From contig NZ_JAGIOO010000001.1 of the NCBI RefSeq assembly GCF_017876755.1, positions 6,247,786 to 6,311,785 of the forward strand: DNA of 64,000 nt. The letters run 5' to 3'. Made by a program: the position numbers and the translations under genes. The notes under the pieces are model-generated. The model was not told the origin of the DNA. It searched no databases and was given only the letters and a program-made list of their open reading frames with translations. Positions 11,903 to 21,527 of this stretch are shown one piece after another. The first letter of the stretch is position 1; each line of letters starts with the position of its first letter. Source of the stretch: Crossiella equi (GTDB lineage: Bacteria > Actinomycetota > Actinomycetes > Mycobacteriales > Pseudonocardiaceae).

Positions 11903-12427
11903 CTACGGGTTGAGCAGGGCGACACCGAGGTTGAGCGCCGTGGCGAAGAGCAGCCACACGAAGTACGGCGCGAGCAGCCAGGTGGCCGCCCTGCTCACCG
12001 TTGCCGCGGTGCGCAGGGTGACCGCGACCATCACGTCCAGCAGCACGATGAGCACCAGCGCGGGCCAGAACCACTTGAGCCCGAAGAACATCGGCGTCCA
12101 GGCCAGGTTGAGCATCAGCTGCGTCCACCACTGCCACAGGCCCCGGCTGACCTCCAGCGGGTGCGTGTCGCGGTGGATCCACAGCTGCCAGGCGGCCACC
12201 GCGACCAGGCCGTACATCGCCGTCCAGACCGGCGGGAACACCCAGTTCGGCGGGGTGAAGAACGGCTTCGGGGCGCGGTCGTACCAGTCGAGCACGCCGT
12301 AGCGGGCGGAGATGCCCGCGACCCCGGCGACGCCGTAGCTGGCGAGCAGGTAGAAGCCGAGCACGAGGAACGCGCGGGGCCCCGTGGTCCAGTCGGCGCG
12401 GCTGGGCATGGTGCCAGCAGACCGCAT
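11903..12427 (-). CDS. tspO: TspO/MBR family membrane protein
   Basis: A 174-residue protein with five hydrophobic segments and the TspO signatures APKPFFTPPNWVFPPVW and WTPMFFGLKWFWPAL. TspO proteins are outer-membrane or cytoplasmic-membrane tryptophan-rich sensors that bind tetrapyrroles and respond to stress; in actinobacteria they sit in the cytoplasmic membrane. No tetrapyrrole gene is adjacent. The start is uncertain: GTG/ATG at 12427 or ATG at 12409; neither has a clear Shine-Dalgarno. It converges on glgP, with 18 bp between the stops. Identity is clear; physiological role is not. Confidence 0.9.
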   Translation of the reverse strand: MRSAGTMPSRADWTTGPRAFLVLGFYLLASYGVAGVAGISARYGVLDWYDRAPKPFFTPPNWVFPPVWTAMYGLVAVAAWQLWIHRDTHPLEVSRGLWQWWTQLMLNLAWTPMFFGLKWFWPALVLIVLLDVMVAVTLRTAATVSRAATWLLAPYFVWLLFATALNLGVALLNP

Positions 12428-12449
12428 CGGGGCGCGGCCTGCAAACCGG

Positions 12450-13595
12450 TCAGGTCACACTCAGGCGAGCCCGCGTGTTCGCCACCCGCGGCCACCACGG
12501 GGCCAGCGTCTCGGCCTCGTCCAGCACCACACGTGCGCCGCGGTTGTCACCGGTGGCCATCAGCGCCCTGGCCAGCGTGGCCAGATCATCCGCGCGGGTC
12601 AGCGTGGCGCGGCTCTGCCGGGCCCCGGTGCGCGCCAGGCTCGCCGCCCGGCCCGCGTTGCCGGACAGCAGTGCCAGCAGGGCCTTGGTGCCCGCGAGCT
12701 TGCTCGCCGGGTAGCCCAGCTCCTCGGCGTCGGTGACGGCCTGCAGCGCGGTGGGCAGCCCGGTGGCGGCGTCCAGCTGGCCGACCTCCACCGCGTTCGC
12801 GGTCAGCGCGGCCATCGCGGCCAGGTCGAAGGCCAGGTCGCGCGGGTCCTGGGCGGGATCGGCGACCAGGCCGATGGTCAGGGCGAGCGCCTCCGCGTAG
12901 CGGCCCCTGGCTTCCAGCAGCGCGACCCGGGTGCGGGTGGTGCTGCGGCGGCCCGGGTGTGCGCGGGACAGCTCGGCGGTCAGCTCCTCGGCGGTGGCCA
13001 GGTCGCCCTCGTTCATCGCGTCCAGGGCCTGGTTGACCAGGGGCGCGGACTGCCACTCGGCCACCCGGTGCTTGGGCAGCCGGGGCAGCTGGAACAGCAG
13101 CCAGCCCGCCGAGGAGGTCCCGGCGTCGCGTCGCGGGAGCAGGCAGTAGGCCAGCACGGCCAGCGCGCCGACCGCGATGCCGCGGCTGAACGGCGACTCG
13201 GCGGGCACCACCATGGCGGTGAACATGGCCGCCCCGGCCAGCGCGGACACCACGCCCACGGTCCACATCCGGGACTGCGCGGGCGCGGCGCCGGGACCGA
13301 CGGAGACGCCGAGCAGGATCGGCAGCGCCCGCACCGAGACCGTGCGGCGCGGGGTGCGCAGCTCGTAGACCGGCGCGCCGAGGCCGACCACCACGTCGTT
13401 GACCCGCACCCGCAGCGCGAGGGCGCCCACCAGCACGCCCAGCCGCATCACCAGCAGCTCCACGAGCATGCCCAGCACGGCACCGAGCAGGCCGACGACC
13501 ACCGGGTCGAAGTCACGCTCCAGTGCCACCACGGCCAGTGCCGAGGAGGCGGTGAGGATCCGTCCGGTTCGGAACGGGCGGTTGAGGGAGCCCAT
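12450..13595 (-). CDS. Membrane protein with C-terminal TPR-like helices, function unknown
   Basis: A 381-residue protein not recognised by name. The N-terminal part holds hydrophobic segments at about residues 30-65 and 110-160 flanking a beta-rich stretch (RVRVNDVVVGLGAPVYELR). From about residue 180 onward the sequence is all-helical with repeated Ala/Leu patterns (EGDLATAEELTAELSRAHPG, GRYAEALALTIGL), which resembles tetratricopeptide repeats. Those repeats usually mediate protein contacts and would face the cytoplasm. It lies 22 bp upstream of tspO on the same strand. It could be a membrane-anchored scaffold; no catalytic motif is seen. Confidence 0.7.
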   Translation of the reverse strand: MGSLNRPFRTGRILTASSALAVVALERDFDPVVVGLLGAVLGMLVELLVMRLGVLVGALALRVRVNDVVVGLGAPVYELRTPRRTVSVRALPILLGVSVGPGAAPAQSRMWTVGVVSALAGAAMFTAMVVPAESPFSRGIAVGALAVLAYCLLPRRDAGTSSAGWLLFQLPRLPKHRVAEWQSAPLVNQALDAMNEGDLATAEELTAELSRAHPGRRSTTRTRVALLEARGRYAEALALTIGLVADPAQDPRDLAFDLAAMAALTANAVEVGQLDAATGLPTALQAVTDAEELGYPASKLAGTKALLALLSGNAGRAASLARTGARQSRATLTRADDLATLARALMATGDNRGARVVLDEAETLAPWWPRVANTRARLSVT

Positions 13596-14077
13596 GCTCA
13601 GCAGACGGTACGCGGTGGGAGCGCGTTCCGTTGGGCGTCCGGACGTATCCGAGGGCGGGGAGGTTCGCCCGATCGGGCAAGTGCGCCAAGGGTCTGAGCG
13701 TGCGAAAGACGCGTCCCGGGGCAGCCCGGTGGCCAGGGCGTTCGCCAGCCCGGCGCGTTCACGCTGGTCCGGCCGAGCCTGCCCGGAAGCGGCCGGGGCC
13801 GGGACCGGCCAGCCGGTCGGACGGGTGGGCGGCGCGGAAGTCGGTGGACACGTGTGGTCCGTTGGATGGGCATGCGTGTGCCCGGGGTTGTCCAGGCAAG
13901 GCCTGGGCCTAATGTGGGGAATGACCGAATCGCCCCGTAATCCGGTTGCTTTGCCACGCTGCCCGTGAACTTGCCGTGCCTTCGCCGTGACCAGTCGTCG
14001 TTAACGTCGTCTGAGGCGCGCCGCGAGGTTTTTCCCTGTCCGAATGGTAATTCCACCAATGAGCCGGAAGGTGTTCC
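13596..14077. other. 482-bp gene-free stretch upstream of a hypothetical gene
   Basis: No supported gene. The left part is very GC-rich; the right part (about 13910-14060) is AT-richer, with cgttaacg (13999-14006), ttaacgtcgt and aatggtaattcc, as expected for promoters of the rightward gene at 14078. I see no clean -35/-10 pair, repeat or RNA fold with confidence. Confidence 0.4.
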
Positions 14078-14482
14078 ATGCCTTTGTTCGGGCGGTCCCA
14101 TTCGCGCAAAGAGGACTGGTCGGTGAAACCGATCGTCCGGGTACCCAGTGAGCACCTGATGAGCCCTCCGGACCTGATCGCCGTGGTGGACGCGGCGGTC
14201 GCGGAGGCGGGCGGGGTCCGCGTGGACCTGGCCGGTGCGGTCCGATGGCTGATCGCGCTGTTCCACCTGCACGCCTACCAAGGGTTGTGCACGCTCGCGC
14301 GGAAAGACGCGGCGGATGCGCTGGAGGTCATCCTCCGGCGCCCGGACCTGTCCACCGACATGCTCTTCGACTACCTGACCATGCTCGGTCCGGGCGGAGT
14401 GGTGCTGCACAACCAGATCGTCATGCTCTTCGACAACAGGGGCACCCGGGAAAGCCTGGTGCAGGCCGTCCGCGCGGCCTGA
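14078..14482 (+). CDS. Small hypothetical protein
   Basis: A 134-residue protein not recognised. It starts at an ATG with GCCGGAAGGTG upstream. The N-terminus is charged (SHSRKEDW) and the rest is mostly helical, with PDLIAVVDAAVAEAGG and AVRWLIALFHLHAYQG. No signal peptide or transmembrane span is obvious. It is monocistronic, preceded by a long gene-free region and followed at once by a strong hairpin terminator. It is presumably a cytoplasmic regulatory or adaptor protein; no function is claimed. Confidence 0.65.
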   Translation: MPLFGRSHSRKEDWSVKPIVRVPSEHLMSPPDLIAVVDAAVAEAGGVRVDLAGAVRWLIALFHLHAYQGLCTLARKDAADALEVILRRPDLSTDMLFDYLTMLGPGGVVLHNQIVMLFDNRGTRESLVQAVRAA

Positions 14483-14490
14483 TCGGAAGA

Positions 14491-14531
14491 GGACTGGCGG
14501 CGCCGCTCCCCCGTGGCGGCGCCGCCAGTCC
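14491..14531. terminator. Strong bidirectional hairpin terminator
   Basis: Perfect 16-bp arms at 14491-14506 and 14516-14531 enclose a 9-nt loop. It lies between the stop of the hypothetical gene (14482) and the convergent rhodanese gene stop (14535). There is no T-tract, as is usual in high-GC actinobacteria. Confidence 0.85.
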
Positions 14532-14534
14532 CCG

Positions 14535-14933
14535 TCACGGCACGGCCGGTGTGCCACCCGGTACCACCGGCAGACCCGCCGCCCGCCACGCCCGGAACCC
14601 GCCCACCAGGTCGGTGGCCCGGCCCAGGCCGAGTCGCCGCACGTCCCGGGCGGCGAAGCTGGAGGCGTAGCCCTCGTTGCACAGGATCACCACCGGCCGG
14701 TCCGCGGTGACCCCGGGCAGGCTGTGGTCACCGCCCGGTTCCAGCCGCCACTCCAGGTGGATGCGCTCCACCGGCACCGCGCCCGGGATCTCGCCCTCGG
14801 CCTGGCGGTTGGCCAATGGGCGGATGTCGACGAACAGCGCACCCGCCTGGCGGAGCTGTTCGGCCCGTTCCGGTTCGACCCGGTCCAGGTCCGCCCTGGC
14901 CTCGGCGAGCAGGTCGTCGACGTTCCGGCTCAT
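14535..14933 (-). CDS. Rhodanese-like sulfurtransferase
   Basis: A 132-residue single-domain rhodanese. The active-site loop is VVILCNEGYASSFAA with catalytic Cys85; ALFVDIRP and GEIPGAVPVER are the CH2A and CH1-type motifs. Such proteins move a sulfane sulfur from thiosulfate or persulfides to an acceptor. The ATG overlaps the cysteine dioxygenase stop by 4 bp (ATGA), so the two are co-translated. The pairing suggests handling of sulfite, thiosulfate or persulfide released while cysteine is catabolised (inference). Expression probably depends on the leader peptide and hairpin upstream of the dioxygenase. Confidence 0.9.
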   Translation of the reverse strand: MSRNVDDLLAEARADLDRVEPERAEQLRQAGALFVDIRPLANRQAEGEIPGAVPVERIHLEWRLEPGGDHSLPGVTADRPVVILCNEGYASSFAARDVRRLGLGRATDLVGGFRAWRAAGLPVVPGGTPAVP

Positions 14934-15472
14934 GCGTTCTCCCCAACCCTCCGCCGCGGCTGCGGTACCGCGGTGTAGTCCTCCAGGCTGCCGTACTCGG
15001 TGGTCGGCAGCAGCGGCGGCGAGTAGGCGTGCACACTGGCCGCGCCGATCGTGCCGGTGTTGTGCACCCGGTGCGCCCGGCCCCGGCCGAAGGCGACCGT
15101 GTCCCCCAGCGAACGGGTGCTGGTGCGCACCGGCCCGCCCGGGTAGCGGTAGTCCTCCTCCAGTTCGCCCAGCAGCACGGTGAACGAGCCGGCGGCGCCG
15201 CCGTGGTCGTGCGGCCGGGTGCCCTGGCCCGGCGCCCAGGACAGCAGCCACAGCTCCACGCCCTCGGTCAGGGCCAGCCTCGACCACCAGCGCCGCTCCC
15301 GGTCGAACTCCAGCACGGACAGCAGCGGCGTGGTCAGCTCGCCGCTGACCGTCGAGGTCAGGCCGCGCAGCTCCTGCGGTGTCCACAGTGGACGGCGCGG
15401 GTGCAGCAGGTCGTGCAGCAGCGGCAGGTCGAGGGCGGGGTGGATCTCCGGGCGGGTCAGCGAGGTGGTCAC
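14930..15472 (-). CDS. Cysteine dioxygenase family protein
   Basis: A 180-residue cupin of the cysteine dioxygenase type I family, which oxidises cysteine to cysteine sulfinate using non-haem iron and O2. The 3-His iron site is His88 and His90 in RPHDHGGAAG and His137 in AHRVHNTG. As in many bacterial members, the position of the mammalian crosslinking Cys is Gly. GTG start at 15472, preceded by CAGGAGACCAGAA. It is followed by an overlapping rhodanese gene. Upstream, within 210 bp, lie a candidate leader peptide and a hairpin, suggesting attenuation in response to cysteine supply. A related 3-mercaptopropionate dioxygenase activity cannot be excluded. Confidence 0.9.
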   Translation of the reverse strand: MTTSLTRPEIHPALDLPLLHDLLHPRRPLWTPQELRGLTSTVSGELTTPLLSVLEFDRERRWWSRLALTEGVELWLLSWAPGQGTRPHDHGGAAGSFTVLLGELEEDYRYPGGPVRTSTRSLGDTVAFGRGRAHRVHNTGTIGAASVHAYSPPLLPTTEYGSLEDYTAVPQPRRRVGENA

Positions 15473-15526
15473 TTCTGGTCTCCTGGTCGCGGTGGCTTCG
15501 GGAAACGAGCCAGACGCGGCGCGGCG

Positions 15527-15547
15527 CCGGACCGCGAAGGGGTCCGG
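15527..15547 (-). terminator. Hairpin between leader peptide and cysteine dioxygenase, possible attenuator
   Basis: Seven-bp perfect arms ccggacc and ggtccgg enclose a 7-nt loop. The hairpin begins about 43 nt downstream of the leader peptide stop and ends 55 nt before the dioxygenase start. The position fits an attenuator or a ribosome-access switch; no U-tract follows on the transcript. Confidence 0.45.
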
Positions 15548-15589
15548 AGCGTGGTGGAGGAGACGCCGGGCGCCGTGGAACGACAGCGC

Positions 15590-15679
15590 TCAGCGGCCGC
15601 GCCGCGTCGGCCGACACACGCAGCTGGCGACCAGGAGCAGGTCGACAGCGCGGTCGCGCCACAACGGCGGGCAGATCAT
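15590..15679 (-). CDS. Cys-containing 29-residue putative leader peptide of the cysteine dioxygenase operon
   Basis: A 30-codon frame translates as MICPPLWRDR followed by AVDLLLVASCVCRPTRRGR. It contains three Cys codons (residues 3, 20, 22), two nearly adjacent near the end, and the core RAVDLLLVASCVCR. From memory, short actinobacterial leader peptides before sulfur-metabolism genes share an R-x-H/A-V-D-L-x-x-V/A-S-x-x-C pattern, and cysteine-rich upstream frames in mycobacteria act in cysteine-responsive attenuation. No Shine-Dalgarno is seen; a promoter 7 nt upstream suggests leaderless translation. It lies 117 bp upstream of the cysteine dioxygenase gene. Regulation is inferred. Confidence 0.65.
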   Translation of the reverse strand: MICPPLWRDRAVDLLLVASCVCRPTRRGR

Positions 15680-15685
15680 GGGTCG

Positions 15686-15714
15686 ATGATGCCAGCGCGG
15701 CCCCCGCTTGTCAG
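15686..15714 (-). promoter_or_regulatory. Candidate promoter for the leader peptide-cysteine dioxygenase-rhodanese transcript
   Basis: On the minus strand CTGACA (15714-15709) and CATCAT (15691-15686) are 17 bp apart, the ideal spacing. The -10 ends 6 nt before the leader peptide ATG at 15679, so the transcript would start at or next to that codon. Confidence 0.5.
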
Positions 15715-15738
15715 CTTCGTCTCACCTGATGGCGCGGA

Positions 15739-17883
<2,145 letters not shown>

Positions 17884-17982
17884 GGCTTGATCTTGCCTCG
17901 TCCGGGCCGTTTGCGGGAGGCGTTGACGTCCTCGTGCCTCCCCGGTGGCGAGCGCCGGGAGCGGGATGACAAGAATGAGGGC

Positions 17983-18822
17983 GTGACCGAGCACGGTGGG
18001 CTCCAGGCCAGCGCGGCCAATGGTGTGGATGTGACCGATCTGGTGGTGCGCATGGACACCGTGGGTGTCCGAAGAGGGCGCACCACGTTGCTCAAGGGCG
18101 TCGACTGGCGGGTCGAGCTGGACGAGCGCTGGGTGGTGCTGGGCCCGAACGGCGCTGGCAAGACCACCCTGCTGCGCCTGGCGGGGGCCGAGCTGCACCC
18201 CACCTACGGTCAGCTGCACATCCTGGGCGAGAAGGTCGGCCGCACGGACGTCTTCGAGCTCCGCCCCCGCATCGGCTTCTGCTCGGCCGCCCTGGCCAAC
18301 CGGGTGCCGGGCGAGGAGCAGGTCCGCGACCTGGTGGTCAGCGCCGGGTACGCGGTGCTGGGCCGCTGGCGCGAGGAGTACGACCAGCAGGACACCCGGC
18401 GGGCCGACGAGCTCCTGACCGCGATGGGCATCGCCCACCTGGGCGACCGCACCTTCGGCACGCTCAGCGAGGGCGAGCGCAAGCGCACCCTGATCGCCCG
18501 GGCCCTGATGACCGACCCGGAGATGCTGCTCCTGGACGAGCCCGCGGCGGGCCTGGACCTGGGCGGCCGCGAGGACCTGGTGGCGCGGCTGTCCGAGCTG
18601 GCCCTGGACCCGGACGCCCCGGCGATGGTGCTGGTCACCCACCACGTGGAGGAGATCCCGCCGGGCTTCACCCACGCACTGCTGCTCCGCGAGGGCGGCG
18701 TGGTGGCGCAGGGCCTGCTCGACGACGTGCTCACCGAGGAGAACCTCTCCGCCGCCTTCGACCAGCCGCTGACCCTCCAGCGCAACGGCAACCGCTACTT
18801 CGCCTGGCGCAAGCAGGCCTGA
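17983..18822 (+). CDS. ABC transporter ATP-binding protein
   Basis: A 279-residue nucleotide-binding subunit. The Walker A motif GPNGAGKTT is at about 57-65, signature LSEGERKR at about 161-168, Walker B MLLLDEP at about 181-187 and the switch His in LVTHH at about 220. Overall it resembles the iron-complex/molybdate (YlmA, ModF-like) type. No permease or binding protein gene is adjacent, so partner and substrate are unknown; some orphan ATPases of this type are not transporters at all. The GTG at 17983 has GAGGG just upstream but close; an in-frame ATG at 18052 would remove about 23 residues. It is divergent from glgX (99 bp apart). Confidence 0.85.
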   Translation: MTEHGGLQASAANGVDVTDLVVRMDTVGVRRGRTTLLKGVDWRVELDERWVVLGPNGAGKTTLLRLAGAELHPTYGQLHILGEKVGRTDVFELRPRIGFCSAALANRVPGEEQVRDLVVSAGYAVLGRWREEYDQQDTRRADELLTAMGIAHLGDRTFGTLSEGERKRTLIARALMTDPEMLLLDEPAAGLDLGGREDLVARLSELALDPDAPAMVLVTHHVEEIPPGFTHALLLREGGVVAQGLLDDVLTEENLSAAFDQPLTLQRNGNRYFAWRKQA

Positions 18823-18838
18823 CCCGCCCACCCGAACC

Positions 18839-18968
18839 GGCCAACACGAGGTACCAAACCGGCCAACACGCCGGGGATGTCGGGTTCGGTCGGCGTGTTG
18901 GCCGACTTCGTACCTCGTGTTGGCCGGTCTCGTACCTCGTGTTGGCTGGGTTCGTACCTCGTGTTGGT
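18839..18968. repeat. Nested large inverted repeat plus 22-bp direct repeats
   Basis: Outer arms 18839-18854 and 18910-18925 are perfect 16-bp complements (core gtacctcgtgttggcc). Inner arms 18861-18873 and 18891-18903 are perfect 13-bp complements around a 17-nt loop. The word cgtacctcgtgttgg then recurs at exact 22-bp spacing at 18909, 18931 and 18953, while the linking bases vary. Five copies of the half-site accaacacg/cgtgttggc occur in 130 bp. It lies between the ABC ATPase stop and the enoyl-CoA hydratase. It may be a terminator, a multi-site operator or a palindromic mobile element. Confidence 0.9.
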
Positions 18969-19021
18969 CGCTCTCGGCGCGTGGGTTCGGCTGGGGACGG
19001 GCGCTCCGGCGGGTGGGTTGT

Positions 19022-19033
19022 TACCGCGCGGTA
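19022..19033. promoter_or_regulatory. 12-bp palindrome upstream of enoyl-CoA hydratase, possible operator
   Basis: The sequence taccgcgcggta is a perfect palindrome 43 bp upstream of the TTG start. Fatty-acid genes in actinobacteria are often controlled by TetR repressors at such sites, but no named consensus is matched. Confidence 0.35.
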
Positions 19034-19075
19034 GCCTTCCTCCTGACCGCACCGCAGCGCGAGGAGGCGACGCAC

Positions 19076-19855
19076 TTGGGTGAGTTCGTCAGGCTTGACG
19101 TCGACGAGGGTTTGGGGACCATCCGGCTGGACCGACCGCCGATGAACGCGCTGAACCGGCAGGTCCAGGCGGAGCTGCGCGAGGCCGCCCTGGCCGCGGG
19201 CAGCCGTGCCGACGTACGCGCGGTGATCGTCTACGGCGGGCCCAAGGTGTTCGCCGCCGGTGCGGACATCAAGGAGATGGCCGAGCTGTCCTACGCCGAG
19301 ATGGCCGCCCGGATCGGGGTGCTCGGCGGGGCGCTGGACGCCGTCGCGGCCATCCCGAAGCCGACCGTCGCCGCCATCACCGGCTACGCCCTGGGCGGCG
19401 GCCTCGAGCTCGCGCTCGCCTGTGACCGGCGCATCGCCGGGGACAACGCCAAGGTCGGGCAGCCGGAAGTCCTCTTGGGTGTTATTCCTGGCGGGGGTGG
19501 CACCCAGCGGCTCGCCCGCCTGGTCGGGCCCAGCCGGGCCAAGGACCTCGTCTACACCGGGCGGTTCGTCGGGGCCGAGGAGGCGCTGCGGATCGGGCTG
19601 GTGGACGAGGTGACCGGGCCGGACGACGTGTACGCCGCCGCCCGCCGCTACGCCGGGCAGTTCGTCAACGGCCCGGCCGCCGCGCTGGCCGCGGCGAAGG
19701 CCGCCATCGACGGTGGCCTGGACACAGACCTCCACAGTGGACTGCGGCTGGAGGGACATCTGTTCTCCGCGCTGTTCGCCACCGAGGACCAGAAGATCGG
19801 TATGCGTTCCTTCATCGAGGACGGGCCCGGAAAGGCGAAGTTCGTTGGCCGCTGA
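19076..19855 (+). CDS. Enoyl-CoA hydratase/isomerase family protein
   Basis: A 259-residue crotonase that adds water across 2-enoyl-CoA in beta-oxidation. KVFAAGADIKEMAELSY is the oxyanion and CoA-binding segment; both catalytic glutamates are present, in GGGLELALACD and GQPEVLLGVIPGGGGTQRL, so it should be an active hydratase. The TTG at 19076 is preceded by a good Shine-Dalgarno (GAGGAGG, 8 nt away); upstream frame continuation crosses the repeat cluster and is not credible. The stop overlaps the following methyltransferase start by 11 bp, so the two are co-expressed. Chain-length specificity is unknown. Confidence 0.92.
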   Translation: MGEFVRLDVDEGLGTIRLDRPPMNALNRQVQAELREAALAAGSRADVRAVIVYGGPKVFAAGADIKEMAELSYAEMAARIGVLGGALDAVAAIPKPTVAAITGYALGGGLELALACDRRIAGDNAKVGQPEVLLGVIPGGGGTQRLARLVGPSRAKDLVYTGRFVGAEEALRIGLVDEVTGPDDVYAAARRYAGQFVNGPAAALAAAKAAIDGGLDTDLHSGLRLEGHLFSALFATEDQKIGMRSFIEDGPGKAKFVGR

Positions 19856-20798
19856 CCCCACCCCCAACCCCCACGCCACGGCCGAGCAGGTGGAGGCCGC
19901 CTGGCAGGACCCCAAGCTCGCCAACGTGCTCTACCACGACTGGGAGGCGGGCACCTACGACGAGAAGTGGTCCATCTCCTACGACGAGCGCTGCATCGAC
20001 TACGCCGTCGGCCGGTTCAAGACCGCAGCCGGGGACGCCGGTCCGTACCAGCACGCCATGGAGCTGGGCTCGGGCACCGGGTTCTTCCTGCTCAACCTGA
20101 TGCAGGGCGGCGTCGCGGCCAAGGGCTCGGTCACCGACCTCTCGCCCGGCATGGTCGAGGTCGCCCTGCGCAACGCCAAGGGCCTCGGCCTGGACGTGGA
20201 CGGGCGGGTGGCCGACGCCGAGCGCATCCCGTACGAGGACGAGAGCTTCGACCTCGTGGTGGGCCACGCCGTGCTGCACCACATCCCGGACGTGCCCTCG
20301 GCCTTCCGCGAGGTGATGCGGGTGCTCAAGCCCGGCGGCCGGTTCGTCTTCGCCGGGGAGCCCACCAAGGTCGGCGACTTCTACGCCCGCCGCCTGGGCC
20401 GCCTCACCTGGTGGCTGACCACCAACCTCACCAAGCTGCCCGTGCTGGACGCGTGGCGGCGCCCGCAGGAGGAGCTGGACGAGTCCTCCCGCGCGGCGGC
20501 CCTGGAGGCCGTGGTGGACCTGCACACCTTCGACCCGACCGAGCTGGAGCGCTGGGCGCGCGAGGCCGGGGCCACCGGGGTCAAGGCCAGCACCGAGGAG
20601 CTCACCGCCGCGCTGTTCGGCTGGCCGGTGCGCACCTTCGAGGCGGCCGTGCCCCGGGAGAAGCTGGGCTTCGGCTGGGCGATGTTCGCCTACCGCACCT
20701 GGCAGCGGCTGTCCTGGGTGGACGAGAAGCTGCTCACCGGGCTCATCCCGCGCGAGGCCTTCTACAACGTGCTGATCACCGGGACGAAGCCGGAGTGA
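19845..20798 (+). CDS. Class I SAM-dependent methyltransferase
   Basis: A 317-residue methyltransferase. Motif I MELGSGTGFFLLNL is at about 71-84, the acidic loop follows at GRVADAERIPYEDESFD and motif IV/V at VLHHIPDVPSAFREVMRVLKPGG. The C-terminal 130 residues are hydrophobic-aromatic with WWLTTNLTKLP, perhaps for a lipid-like acceptor. TTG at 19845 is chosen because the frame before it lies inside the hydratase gene and GGAAAGG precedes it. Overlap with the hydratase suggests a shared pathway such as lipid modification (inference). Substrate unknown. Confidence 0.85.
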   Translation: MAADPTPNPHATAEQVEAAWQDPKLANVLYHDWEAGTYDEKWSISYDERCIDYAVGRFKTAAGDAGPYQHAMELGSGTGFFLLNLMQGGVAAKGSVTDLSPGMVEVALRNAKGLGLDVDGRVADAERIPYEDESFDLVVGHAVLHHIPDVPSAFREVMRVLKPGGRFVFAGEPTKVGDFYARRLGRLTWWLTTNLTKLPVLDAWRRPQEELDESSRAAALEAVVDLHTFDPTELERWAREAGATGVKASTEELTAALFGWPVRTFEAAVPREKLGFGWAMFAYRTWQRLSWVDEKLLTGLIPREAFYNVLITGTKPE

Positions 20799-20813
20799 AC
20801 AGGCCGACGTGAG

Positions 20814-20827
20814 GCCCCGACCGGGGC
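20814..20827. terminator. Short GC-rich hairpin between convergent genes
   Basis: Arms gccccg (20814-20819) and cggggc (20822-20827) lie between the methyltransferase stop and the convergent membrane protein stop at 20832. The loop of two bases would open to four. It is a weak bidirectional terminator candidate. Confidence 0.4.
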
Positions 20828-20831
20828 GGGG

Positions 20832-21305
20832 TCAGTCCGGCTCCGCCTCGGTCCACACGGCCTGCGTCACCCGGCGGTAGGCCGTGCGGAAGGCCCGGCT
20901 GGCCGCGGTGCGCCGCCGGTGGATGCGCAGCGCGCGTCCCGCGCCGTAGGCCGCGCCGAACCCCAGCACCGCGCCCAGCACGGCGGCCACCGGCCCGCGT
21001 GCGCCCGGTGTGGTGAGGCTGAACCACAGCAGCAGCCCGAACAGGCTGGCCCCGCCCAGGCTCACGTGCACCAGGAACGGGCGCTGCCAGTGGGCGTACT
21101 CCCGCAGCGCGAGGTGCACGTGGTCGGCGTCCAGGGGGTCGTAGCCCAGCTCGTGCCGGATCCGCGCCGCCTCGCGCGCCCCGGCGGGGTGGCGCAGCAG
21201 CTGGGCCAGGGAGGGTCCGCTGTCCAGACGTCTGCGGTGGCTGACCACACTGAGCACCACGCAGAGCAGCACAAGGCCGCTCACCACCCAGACGTAGAAG
21301 ACCAT
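20832..21305 (-). CDS. Small membrane protein, function unknown
   Basis: A 157-residue protein, not recognised. Transmembrane segments are visible at the N-terminus (MVFYVWVVSGLVLLCVVLSV), at about 85-105 (SLGGASLFGLLLWFSL) and at about 112-130 (AAVLGAVLGFGAAYGAGR). Between them is a soluble helical stretch with AREAARIRHELGYDPLDADH. The C-terminus is basic. ATG at 21305 is preceded by GGGAGGTGGTA; GTG at 21311 is inside that Shine-Dalgarno. It converges on the methyltransferase. No function is claimed. Confidence 0.75.
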   Translation of the reverse strand: MVFYVWVVSGLVLLCVVLSVVSHRRRLDSGPSLAQLLRHPAGAREAARIRHELGYDPLDADHVHLALREYAHWQRPFLVHVSLGGASLFGLLLWFSLTTPGARGPVAAVLGAVLGFGAAYGAGRALRIHRRRTAASRAFRTAYRRVTQAVWTEAEPD

Positions 21306-21376
21306 TACCACCTCCCGGTAGGAGAACCGTACCGAGAGACACAGCGCGGCGGTGTCGGATGGGGCACGCTGGCGGC

Positions 21377-21520
21377 ATGAACCTGGCTGGAGTTGTCGCG
21401 GCCGACCCGGAGTTAGCGGGGGCCAAGGCCCGCCCCGAATGCCCGGTCAGCCCGGACGGCAGGCACTGCCAGTCCGCGACCGGCGCCCCCTACTGCCAGT
21501 TCTGCGGGGCGCCGATGTAG
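21377..21520 (+). CDS. 47-residue Cys-rich putative zinc-ribbon micro-protein
   Basis: A 48-codon frame from ATG 21377 ends at TAG 21518-21520. The product begins MNLAGVVAADPELAGAKARP and continues with ECPVSPDGRHCQSATGAPYC then QFCGAPM. Four Cys (in ECPV, HCQS, YCQFC) plus His give a plausible zinc-ribbon, ending in CQFCGAPM as do many short zinc ribbons. Codon 13 is TTA, the rarest leucine codon in high-GC actinobacteria and dependent on bldA tRNA in Streptomyces. It ends 7 bp before the convergent lipase stop. It is probably real but short, without a strong Shine-Dalgarno. Confidence 0.5.
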   Translation: MNLAGVVAADPELAGAKARPECPVSPDGRHCQSATGAPYCQFCGAPM

Positions 21521-21527
21521 ACCCGGC

